Source of the DNA: Pseudomonas paraglycinae | GTDB lineage: Bacteria > Pseudomonadota > Gammaproteobacteria > Pseudomonadales > Pseudomonadaceae | Assembly: GCF_021601625.1 (NCBI RefSeq) | Contig: NZ_BQHR01000012.1 | Coordinates: 124,001 to 188,000 of the forward strand | Direction of reading: 5' to 3' | DNA length: 64,000 nucleotides | Shown here: in pieces, positions 26,508 to 38,500 of the stretch | Layout of the letters: each line of letters starts with the position of its first letter | Numbering within the stretch: the stretch's first letter is position 1 | The notes under the pieces: model-generated | Database searches by the model: none | What the model was told of the DNA's origin: nothing | The model's input: only the letters and a program-made list of their open reading frames with translations | Made by a program: the position numbers and the translations under genes

Positions 26508-29500
26508 TCAGCCCACACGCGCCATGCAATGCTCGATCAGCGCTTCAAGTTCACGCTGGTAATCCTGCATCAGTGCGTCCATGGTGCCGGCGCGATAACG
26601 CTGGCTGCTGTAGATGCAACGCAACGCCAACTGGCCGTCATACACCTGGCCGACAATTTCCAGCCAGTTGCCCAGGTTCGCCTTCAGGCTGTAGTTGTCG
26701 CCGGTTTCTTCCAGCGCCGGCACCAGCAGAGCCTGCTCGTCGAAACTCTGGTCGAACTGCCCCAGGTAGTTGAACGTCACCCGCGCCTGCGGCAGATCCG
26801 CCAGTTGCCGGGACACCTCGGCGCCCGCCAGATGACGCAGCACGCCATACCCGATGCCCTTCTGCGGCACCGCCGCCAGCTGCGCCTGTACGTCGATGAT
26901 CGAACGTCCGATATCGTCGCTGTCCGGACGCAACCGGACCGGGAACATGCTGGTGAACCAGCCAAGGCTTCGGCTCAGGTCGATGGATTCAAACAGATCC
27001 TCGCGGCCGTGCCCTTCCAGCAAAATCAGCGCCGATGGCTGACCGCTCCAGCGGCACAGTGCCCGACCGAGTGCCGACAGCAGCAGGTCGTTGATTTGCG
27101 TGCGATAGACCGCCGGCGCCTGCTTGAGCAATTGTTCGGTGTGCTCGCGGGACAACTTGAGCCGCGCCTGCGCCTGCTGGCGCACCTGATTCTTGCCACG
27201 GTAGTTGTCGCACGGCAGATCGACGCCCGGTTGATCGAGCTGCTCCAGCCAGTACGCCAGCTCCTGTTCGGCAATCGCCGGGGCCTGTGCCTGCAAGGCC
27301 TCGGCAAACGAACGATAGCTGCTGGTACGAATCGGCAGTTGCGGCGCCAGCCCTTGCACACACGCTTCATAAGCGGTTTTCAGGTCATCGAGCAGGATCC
27401 GCCAGGACACGGTGTCGACCACCAGGTGATGAATCACCACCAGCAGTCGCGCCTGACCGTCCGGCAGGGCGACATGCATCACCCGCCAGACCGGCCCGTC
27501 GTCCAGCTTGAGGCTGCGCTGGGCAAGGTTGGCCAGCGCTTCGACCTGTTCGCTGTTCTCGGCTTCACGGCGCCAGAGCACCGCCTCGCCCTGTTCGTTG
27601 GCGGTGCAGTAGCGTTGCAGCCAGCGCCCGCCCTCCCGAGTGAAGCGCAGGCGCAGCGAGTCATGGTGTTGCTCGATCCAGCCCAGGGCCTGCTCGAGCG
27701 CATCCAGATCCAGTGGCTGGCGCGCACTCAACAGCAGTGACTGGTTGTAGTGATGGGCTTCGGACATGCCCTCGGCGAAGAACCACTCCTGAATCGGCAA
27801 CAGATTGAACAACCCCTCGCCCGCCACCTGCGTGACGTCCACCAGTGGCTGTCCGGCGCCTTCCTTCGTCACGTTCTGTTCGACGATGCCAGCGATGGTC
27901 TGATAGCGCATCAGATCGCGCAGCTTCAGATCCATCTGCAACGTCGGGTGGTTCCTGACCCGGGAAATGACCTGCAGGCTGAGAATCGAGTCGCCGCCCA
28001 GTTCGAAGAAGTTATCCGTGATGCCCACCTGCTCGACTTGCAGCACCTGGGCCCAGATCTCGGCCAGCAGTGTTTCCTGCTCGTTGCGCGGGGCGACATA
28101 TTCCTCGCTCTTGAAGTCCGGCTCCGGCAGCGCCTTGCGGTCGAGTTTGCCGTTGGGCGTGACCGGGAAAGCACTCAGGCAGACAATCTGCGCCGGCACC
28201 ATGTACTCCGGCAGCGAGGCGCGCAGCCCGGCCTTGAGTTCATCGCCCACGTCTTCGCCCGTCGGCGTCACCACATAACCGATCAGTTGCTTGCCGGACG
28301 CATTGTCCCGGGCGATCACCAGCGCATCGGTCACACCCTCCAGTTGGCGCAGGCTGGCCTCGACTTCACCCAGCTCGATGCGGAAACCGCGCACCTTGAC
28401 CTGATGGTCGATGCGCCCGACGTAATCGACCACGCCGTCCTGACGCAAACGCACCAGGTCGCCGCTGCGATACAGGCGCTCGCCGACCGCGAACGGATTG
28501 GGTACGAAGCGCTCGCAGGTCAGATCCGCACGGCCGTGGTAACCACGGGCAACCCCATAACCGCCGATGTACAGCTCACCGGCAAAACCTGGCGGCAGCG
28601 GGTTCAGATCCTCGTCCAGCACGTACAGCGAACGTGCGCCGACGGCACGACCGATCGGTGCATAGGCCGCTTCACAATGCTGGCTCACCGGGACCTTCCA
28701 GAGCATCGGCGTGACCACGGTTTCCGTCGGGCCATAACCGTTGGTGAAGTACTCGGGACGCAGGGCCGCTTTCACCTGTTCAAAGGTCTGGTCCGGCACG
28801 GCATCACCGCCGAAGCAGTAGATGCGCACCGGTGGCGGCGCGATGCCGCTGGCCGCCGCGTACTCGGCCAACTGTTTGAGATAGGCCGGCGGGAAGCAGG
28901 CGATGGTGACGCCATACTCGTGCAAGGCGGCGTAGGTCTGCTCCGGCGTCCACAGGCAACCGTCGCGAATCACCAGACGGCCACCGCTGTAGAGCGTGCT
29001 CAACCAGCGTTCATGGGCGCCGTCGAAAGCGAATGACATGAAGTGCAGCTCGCAGCTGCTGGTGTCCATTTCATACAGCTCGGCGATGGCCTGACAGTGC
29101 ATGCTCAACGGCCCTTGCGTGACCGCAACGCCCTTCGGCCGACCGGTGGAACCGGAGGTATAAACCAGATACGCCAGCCCTTGCTCCTGCACACGGGAAA
29201 CCGGCGCGTGATCGGGGTAGCGGGACTCGTCGAGATGATCGATTTCCAGACGCAGCAGCCCTTCAGGCGCCGGCAAGGTGGCGCGCAGGCTGCTCTGGGT
29301 CAGCAACAGGGCCATGCCCGAATCCTCGATCATGTACGCCAGTCGCTCAGGCGGATAATCGATGTCCAGCGGCACGTACGCCGCACCGCTCTTGAGCACG
29401 GCGAGGAAGCTGACGACCATTTCCAGCGAGCGCGGCAGCGCCACGCCGATCACCACTTCCGGGCCCGCCCCGTGTTCGGTCAGGCAGTGGGCCAGACGAT

Positions 29501-32500
29501 TGGCCCGCTGTTCGAGTTCGGCATAGCTCAGGCTCAATCCGGCGCACTGCAGGGCGATAGCCTCTGGCTGCTGCTGCGCATGACGGCTGATCAGTTGCGG
29601 CAACAGCACCGGTTCGTGGCTGGAGACCGGTTCGGCACTCCAGGCCTGGATCGCCTGCCACTGCTCGTTCGACAGGCGCTGCAGATTGCCCAGTCGCTCG
29701 TAAGGCGCACGCATCATCGCTTCGAGGGTGTTTTCCAGCGTCAGGCGAATGCCTTCCACGGCCTCGGCGCTGAAGTGGCTGCGCAGGTACAGGTACTCGA
29801 TCGACAGCTCGTCACCCAGCATCACCGCGAGGTCCATCGGTACGTTGGTCACGCCGTGGCCGATGGATTTGCCGAAGGTCAGGTCGGTGTCGTTTTCTTC
29901 TTGCAGGCGATCATCGATCGGGAAGTTCTCGAACACGATGATGCTGTCGAACAGTGCCTGGCCACCGAGGTTGGACCAGCGCTGCACATCGGCCAGCGGC
30001 GCCTGGGAATAGTCACGAATGTCCAGGTTGTAGGCCTGCACTTCGCCGAGCCAGTCCGCCAGGCGCTGATCGGCCTGCGGCGTCTGGATGATCGGCAAGG
30101 TGTTGATGAACAGACCCAGCATGTTGCCGACATTCGCCAGCCCTTCGGGACGCCCCGAAACGGTGGCACCGAACGTGACCGTGCGCTGCCCGGTGTAGCG
30201 CTGCAACAGCAGCAGCCAGGCACCCTGAATCAACGTGTTGGGGGTGATGCGCAGGTCGCGGCAGAACTGCAGCAGGCGTGCGGTTTGCGCCTGATCCCAG
30301 TTCGAGTAGATCGCATCGTGGCCGCAGACATCGGCCGAATGGCGCGGATGGATCGCCTGGCTCAACGCCGTCGGCTCGTTGACCGCCGCCAGACGCGCTT
30401 TCCAGAACAGCTCCTGCGCGTCCTGATCCTGTGCCTGCAACCAGGCGATGAAGTCGCGGTAACGACCGTTCTCACCGCTGACCTTGCCCTTGGAGTAGTA
30501 CTGCAAGACTTCGCCGAACAGGCGCGAACTGCTCCAGCCGTCCATCAGGATGTGGTGGCTGGTCCAGATCATCTGATAGCGGTCATCGCTCAGGCGCAAC
30601 AGCGTCACCCGCTGCAGACGTGCCTGGGACAGATCGAAGCCGAGGGCACGATCATCGCTGGCGAATTCGGCGATCAACTCATCGCTGACCTCACGCTCGC
30701 GCCAGTCGAGCACCTCCATTTGCAGCGGGGCCTGACGATGGACCACTTGCAACGGCTTGGCCAGCCCGTCCTGCCAGTGAAAACTGGTCCGCAGGATCGC
30801 CTGGCGATCGATGACAAATTCCCAGGCGCCCCGGAAACGCTCTACATCCAGGCCCTGGATCGGCAAGCTGACCTGGTTGACGTACAGGCTGCTGCCATTG
30901 TCCGAGAGCGTGTGGAACAGCATGCCCTCCTGCATCGGCGACAGCGGATAAACGTCCTCGATCAGATCCGCCGGCACCGGCAACGCATCAAGCTGCGCCT
31001 GCTCCAGACGCGCCAGCGGGTAGTTTTCCGGCGTGCCGTCGGCCTGCTGCGCGGACTCCACCGACGCCACCGACGCCACCGTCGCCAGTTTCTGCACGGT
31101 CTGTTGCTGGAACAGATCCTTGGGGGTAAAGCGAATGCCCTGCTGGCGCGCACGGCTGACCAGCTGGATGGAGATGATCGAATCACCGCCCAGGCTGAAG
31201 AAGTTATCGGTCACACCGACCCGGTCAATCTTCAGGATGTCTTGCCAGACCACAACCAACTGTTGCTCAAGCTCCGTTGACGGGGCGACATAGTCCCGGG
31301 CCGACTGATTGACGTCCGGCGCCGGCAAGGCCTTGCGGTCCAGTTTGCCGTTGGGGGTCAGCGGCAGCGCCTCGAGGTACAGCCACTGCGCAGGCACCAT
31401 GTAATCCGGCAGGTGCGCCTTGAGGGCGGATTGCAGCGATTCGCTCAGCTCATCCTGCTCCTGAAGGCTGAGGCCGGATTGGGCCGGCACCACATACGCC
31501 ACCAGTTGTTGACCGCTGAGGCCGTCCACCGCCAGCACCACGCCTTCACGCACGCGGTCATGGGCCAGCAGGCGCGCTTCGATTTCACCCAGTTCGATGC
31601 GGAAACCGCGCACCTTGACCTGATGGTCGATGCGGCCCACGTATTCGATCCGACCGTCGTCACCCAGGCGCGTCAGGTCGCCGGTGCGGTACATCCGTTC
31701 GCCGCTGGTCGAGGCCGGGTTCGGCACAAAACGCTCGGCGGTCAGGCCCGGACGGAACAGGTAACCGCGGGTGATGCCGTCACCGGCCAGATACAGCTCG
31801 GCCGCCACCCCGATCGGCGACGCTTGCAGTTGCCCGTCCAGCAGGTACGCGGTGGTGTTGACCAGCGGCCGGCCGATGTTGGCCTGGCCGCCGGCTTCGC
31901 GGCGGGTCCAGGTCGAATAGGTGGTGTCTTCCGACGGCCCGTACAGGTCATAGACGTGCTCCACCGACGTCTCGCGGTACAGGCTGTCGACCACACTTTG
32001 CTTGAGCGGCTCGCCGGCCAGATTGATGATCCGCACGCCATTCGGAATATGCCCGGCACGGTGCAAGGCAGCGATGGCCGACGGCACGGTGTTGATCAGA
32101 CGCACCTGATCGCGCTCCGGCAGGTCCGGCAGTTCCAGGGCATTGCGCGCCATGACGATCGAACCGCCACGCGCGAGGGTGACAAAAATCTCCCACACCG
32201 ACAGGTCGAAGCAGACCGACGTCGAGGCGAGCACGCCTTGCAGGTCAGCCTCGCTGTAGACGTCGGCGGACCAGTGGATCAGTGCCTGGACGTTACGATG
32301 GGCAATCGCTACGCCTTTGGGTTTGCCGGTGGAGCCGGAGGTGTAAATGACGTAGGCCAGGTTCGCCGAATCGCCACGCACGTCGAGGTTATCGGCAGCC
32401 GCATCGGCAAAGGCATCGCCGCCCGCCTCCACCAGCACCACCTGTGCGTCGGTCTGCGGCAGTTGCGCCAGCAACGATTGTTGCGTCAGCAGGACCTTCG

Positions 32501-35500
32501 CCTGGCTGTCTTCCAACATGTACGCCACGCGGTCGGCCGGGTAGTCCGGGTCCAGCGGCACGTAGGTGCCACCGGCCTTGAGCACCGCCATCAAGGCAAT
32601 CACCAGTTCCGCCGAGCGCGGCATCGCCACGCCCACCCGGACCTCGGCGCCGACGCCCAGCGTCGACAGATGACGGGCCAGCTGGTTGGCCCGGCGATTG
32701 AGTTCGGCATAACTCAGGGCCACACCGCCATGGCTCAGGGCCACAGCGTGCGGACGGGCCTGGACCTGCGCCTCGAAGCTTTGATGAATCAGACGCTCGG
32801 CCGGATACCCGGCGTGGTTGTCGTTCCACTGCGCCAGCGTTGTGTGCTCCGCACTCGACAGCATTCCGACTTCACCCAGCAGCCGCTGCGGTGCGTCGAG
32901 GAACTGCTGCAGAACGGTTTCCAGATGCGTGGCCAATCCAGCCACGCCGCGCTCGGAAAACTGCTCGGTCAGGTAGTTGAAGTCCAGACTCAGGACCTCG
33001 CCGGCACCGGCGATCAGGGTCAGGCCGTAGTTGGTCTGCTCGCGGTGTTCCAGACCACCGAAGCGCAAGCCTCCCGGATTGGCCTCCAGCGTCTCCGACA
33101 CCGGGTAGTTTTCGAACACCAGCAAGGTGTCGAACAGCGCTTCGCCGTTGAGCTCGGCAAGCCGCTGGATGTCTTGCAGCGGCGTCTGTTCGAAGTCGCG
33201 CAGCAGCAGGTTCTTGTCCTGCACGCTGCGCACCCAGTCGCGCACGCTGACGCCCGGTTGCGGGCTGGCGATCACCGGCAAGGTGTTGATGAACAGCCCC
33301 AGTTGCTGCTCGATGCCCGGCAAGTCCACCGGACGCCCGGACACCGTGGCGCCGAACGCGACCGTGGCCTGACCGGTGTAGCGTTGCAGAATCAGCAGCC
33401 ATGCTGCCTGCACCAGACTGTTCAGAGTGACCTGCTGCTGGCGCGAGAAGCTGTTCAGGCGGCGCGTGAACGCTGCGTCGAACGTCAGGCGATGCACGCC
33501 CTTGCCCGCCCCCGGCTGCACGTTGCCCGGGCACGCCGAGGCCAGACGGGTCGGCTCGTCGAGCTCGGCCAGTTGTCCGCGCCAGAAAGCCTGCGCGGCC
33601 TGTTTGTCCTGGCCTTGCAGCCAGGCCAGGAAGTCCCGGTAACGGCCCTGCGCACCCGGCACCGGATGGCCGGCGTAATCCTGCAGCACCTCACCGAACA
33701 TCCGCGAGTTGCTCCAGCCATCCATCAGGATGTGGTGGCAGGTAAAGATCAGGCGATGGCGATCATCAGCCGTGCGCAACAGGCACAGACGCAGCAGCGG
33801 CGGGTTCTGCAAATCGAAACCACGCTCCAGATCCGCCCGTGCCCGCGCCTCCATGGCCACGGCCAGATCCGGCTCGTGGCGCATGTCCACTTCCGGCATT
33901 TCCAGGGTCAGCTGGCGATGAATGACTTGCAGTGGCGTGTCGAGACCGTCGCGACCCCAGATGAAACCGGCGCGCAGCACTTCATGGCGATCGACCACCC
34001 GCTGCCAGGCCTGCTGGAAGCGCGCGACGTCCAGACCTTCGATGTCCAGCAGCATCTGATAGACATAAGCGCTGGCATCGGCGTCATAGAGACTGTGGAA
34101 CAGAATGCCCTGCTGCATCGGCGCCAGCGGATAGATGTCTTCGATCCGCTGGGCAACGATCGGCAGGTTGTCCAGATGGGTCTGGGACAACCCGGCCAGC
34201 GGCACGTCGGACGGTGTCAGACCACCGCTCGCGTGATTAAGGCAATGGTCGATCAACTCGGCCAGCGCGCCTTCATAGGCACGTGCCAGCGCATGGATGG
34301 TCGCGTCTTCGAACACATCGCCGCTGTAGGTCCAGGTCAGGCTCAACTGCCCCTGATAGACCCGGCCATCGATGGTCAGCGTGTTGGCCATCGGCGCGCG
34401 CTCGTCCTGCCCGGCGCCCTTGTCTTCGGTGGCCGGCACCCACAACGCGCCTTCATCGAAGTTGTTGTCGAACTGGCCGAGGTAGTTGAACGTCACCTTC
34501 GGCTGCGCCGCGCCGCTCAGGGCAGCCTGTGCCTCGGCGCTGCCCAGATATCGCAACAGGCCGTAGCCAATGCCTTTGTTGGGGATCGCCCGCAGCTGTT
34601 CCTTGATGCCCTTGATCGAGGTTTCGAAACCGGCGCCGGGGGTAAGACGCACCGGGAACATGCTGGTGAACCAGCCCACCGTGCGGCTCAGGTCGACATC
34701 GTCGAACAGGTCTTCACGACCATGACCCTCGAGCTGCACCAGCGCGCTCTCGGCACCGGTCCATTCGCACAGCACCTTGGCCAGCGCAGTCAGCAACAGG
34801 TCGTTGACCTGGGTGCGGTAGACCGCCGGGGCCTGTTGCAGCAACTGCCGGGTGCGCTCGGCATCCAGACGCGTATCGACGCTACGCTCGAAACGGTTGC
34901 TCAACTGACCTCGCGGGTTGTCCAGCGGCAGCTCGATGCCCGCGCCGCTCAACTGCCCGCGCCAGTAATCCAGCTCGGCTTCCAGCACGGCACTGCGCGC
35001 ATGCCCTTGCAGGCGCGCGCCCCAGTCCTTGAACGCGGTGGTCTTGGCCGGCAGGCGCACAACCTGCCCCGCCGTCAGCTGTTGATAAACGGTTTGCAGG
35101 TCTTCCAGCACGATCCGCCAGGACACCCCGTCGACCACCAGGTGATGGATCACCAGCAACAGGCGCTGGCTGGCGTCCGGCAAGTCCACCAGCACCGCGC
35201 GGATCAGCGGGCCGTTGTCCAGATCGAGGCTGCGTTGCAGTTCCTGGCACAGCGTCGGCAAGGCCGCGCTGTCCTGCAAGGTCACGGTGCGCAGCAGCTC
35301 CAGATTGTGTTCGACCGGCGCGTGGGTCTGTTGCCAGCCACCCTCGAGGTCGCGGTAACGCAGACGCAAGGCGTCATGGTGCCGTTGCAGGTGCTGCAAC
35401 GCCTGCTCCAGTGCAGTCGCCGCCAGCGGTGCGGTCGGGGTCAGCAGGATCGACTGGTTCCAGTGATGACGCGCCGGGATATCGCTGTGGAAAAAATACT

Positions 35501-38500
35501 GCTGGATCGGCGTCAGCACCGCCTCGCCGAGCACATCGCCCTGGGTCGCGAGTACCACGTCGCTCTGCTGCGCGACCGTGGCCAGGCGTTGCACCGTCTG
35601 ATGCTGGAAGATGTCCTTGGGCGTGAAACGGATGCCCGCCTGACGGGCGCGGCTGACCACCTGAATCGAAATGATCGAGTCGCCGCCCAGCTCGAAGAAA
35701 TTGTCGTTGAGGCCGACACGCTCGACCTTCAACACGTCCTGCCAGATGGCGGCCAGTTGCTGTTCCAGCTCACTGCGCGGCGCGGCATACGCTTCCTGCA
35801 CCTGAGCGACCTGCGGCTGCGGCAGTTGCTTGCGATCGAGTTTGCCGTTGGCGGTCAACGGCAGGCGTTCGAGGAATGCCCAGCTGACCGGCACCATGTA
35901 GTCCGGCAAGGCTTCGCGCAGTTGCGCCTTGATCGAGTCGCGCAGCGTCGCCTCGGTATCGGCTTGCAGTGCCTCGTTCGGCACGATCCAGGTCGCCAGT
36001 TGCTGACCGCTCGGGCCTTCGACCGCCAGCACCACTGCCTCGCGCACCGCCGGGTGCTTGAGCAGCCGGGTTTCGATTTCCCCCAGCTCGATACGGAAAC
36101 CGCGGATCTTCACTTGATGGTCGATACGACCGATGTACTCGATCACCCCGTCGCCGCGCAGGCGCGCCAGGTCGCCGGTGCGATACAGGCGCTCGCCGGC
36201 CTGCGGGTTGAACGGGTCGGGCACAAAACGCGTAGCGCTCATGCCCGGTTGATTCAGGTAACCCCGGGCCAGACCGGCACCGGCGATGTACAGCTCGCCG
36301 ATGCAACCTTGCGGCACCAGGTTCAGCGCGCTGTCGAGCAGGTACCACGACAGGTCGACGATCGGCTCGCCGATCGGGCTGCTGTGACTTTGCTCAAGGT
36401 CGGCCATCGACAATGGACGGTACGTCACGTGCACGGTGGTTTCAGTGATGCCATACATGTTCACCAGCATCGGTGCACGGTCGCCGAAACGCTCGAACCA
36501 TGGCCGCAGGTTCTGCACTTCCAGGGCTTCGCCACCGAACACCACGTAACGCAGCGAATGGTCGCGCGAGGATTCACTGGCCAGTTGCATCAGCGGCTTG
36601 AACGCCGATGGCGTCTGGTTCAGCACCGTGACGTGTTCATCGCACAGCAGGGTGTAGAAATCTTCCGGGGAACGGGTGACGTCGTGGGGTACGACCACCA
36701 GTTTTCCGCCGTACAGCAGCGCGCCGAAAATTTCCCAGACCGAGAAGTCGAACGCGTAGGAATGGAACAGGGTCCAGCTGTCGTCCGGGCCGAAACCGAA
36801 CCAGTGGTCGGTGGCGCTGAACAGGCGGATGACGTTGCTGTGCGGCAGCAATGCACCTTTGGGTTTGCCGGTCGAACCGGAGGTGTAGATGACGTACGCC
36901 AGGTTATCCGGCGTGGTCAGGCACACCGGGTTTTCGCTGTTGCCCGGCTCCAGTGTCTGGCTCAGGTCCAGGCAGGTGAGGCCCGGCGGAATCGGCAGCT
37001 GTGCCTGCAAGTGACCCTGGGTCAGCAGCAGACCGATGCCACTGTCCTCGATCATGTAACTCAGGCGGTCTTGCGGGTAGCCCGGATCCAGCGGCACGTA
37101 GGCACCGCCGGCTTTCAGCACGGCGACGATGGCGACGATCATGTCCAGCGAACGCTCGACCGCCACACCGACCCGCACATCCGGGCCGACGCCGTTCGCG
37201 ATCAACCGGTGCGCCCACTGATTGGCCCGGCGATTGAGCTCGGCGTAGGTCAGCCGTTGCCCGGCAAAGGTCACGGCGACCGCCTCGGGATGAAGTTCCG
37301 CCTGGGCTTCGATGGCCTGATGAATGCACTGCTCGACCGGGTGCTCGACCCGTGTCGGATTCCATTGGCTCAGCAGTTGTTGCTGACGGGCGTCATCGAG
37401 CATCGGCAACTGCCCGATGCTGCGCGACGGGTCGGCGACGATCGCCTGCAACAGCGCGGTCCAGTGCTGCGCCAGACGCTCGATGGTCGTCGCGTCGAAC
37501 AGGTCGGTGGCGTACTTGAGCACCGCTTCGATGCCGTGGGCCTGTTCGGTGGTGTTCAGCGTCAGGTCGAACTGGGCGGTCTGGCTCTGCCATTCCAGCG
37601 GCTCGATGCTCAGGCCGTTGAGGCGCGTCTCGACACTGCTGCGGCGTTCCGCCTGATGGTTGAACATGACCTGAAACAGCGGACTGTGGCTCAGGCTGCG
37701 ACCCGGTTCCAGGGCTTCCACCAGTTGCTCGAAAGGCAAGTCCTGATGGGCCTGGGCTTCCTGCGCGGTCTGTTTGACCTGACGCAGCAAATCGACAAAC
37801 GAGGTCTGGCTGTCAACGTCGGCCTTGAGCACCTGCGTGTTGACGAAGAAACCGATCAGACGCTCGATTTCCACCCGGCCACGGTTGGCCACCGGCACGC
37901 CGACACGGATGTCCGACTGCCCGCTGTAGCGGTGCAACAGCGCTTGGAAAGACGCCAGCAGCAAGACGAACAGCGTGACGTTTTCCTGCCGCGCAAAGGC
38001 TTTCAGGCCCTGGCTCAGCTGCGCATCGAGAATCAGGTTGTGGCTGGCACCGGCAAAGCTCTGATCGACACTGCGCGCGCGGTCGAGCGGCAGTTCCAGC
38101 ACCGGTTGTTCGCCGCCAAGTTTTTCCTGCCAGTAGGCCAGTTGCCGCGCCTGCTCGCCGGCCTCCATCCACTGGCGCTGCCACAAGGCGTAGTCGGCGT
38201 ATTGAATCGGCAGGGGCGGCAGACCGGCATCGTGACCGAGGCTGAAACCGGCATAGAGCTGCACCAGCTCTTCGATCATCACTTGCAGCGACCAGCCGTC
38301 GGAGACGATGTGGTGCAGGGTCAGCACCAGCACATGGTCGTTCGGGTTGACCTGCAACAGGGCCGCGCGCAGCAGCGGGCCTTGCTGCAGATCGAAAGTC
38401 TTCTGGCTCTGAGTCTGGACGAACGCCTGGATCGAAGCATCCGGGTCGCTCGCCAGCTCAGGGCTCAACGGGTAGGTTTCCAGTGCAAACGGTCCTGGCG

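Noticed and set aside
30500-30960. Dual condensation/epimerisation function of C3 in the last NRPS
   Set aside because: The extra HHIxxxxGD motif near the N-terminus of dual C/E domains is not seen, so the D-type look of T2 and C3 is reported as a mismatch.
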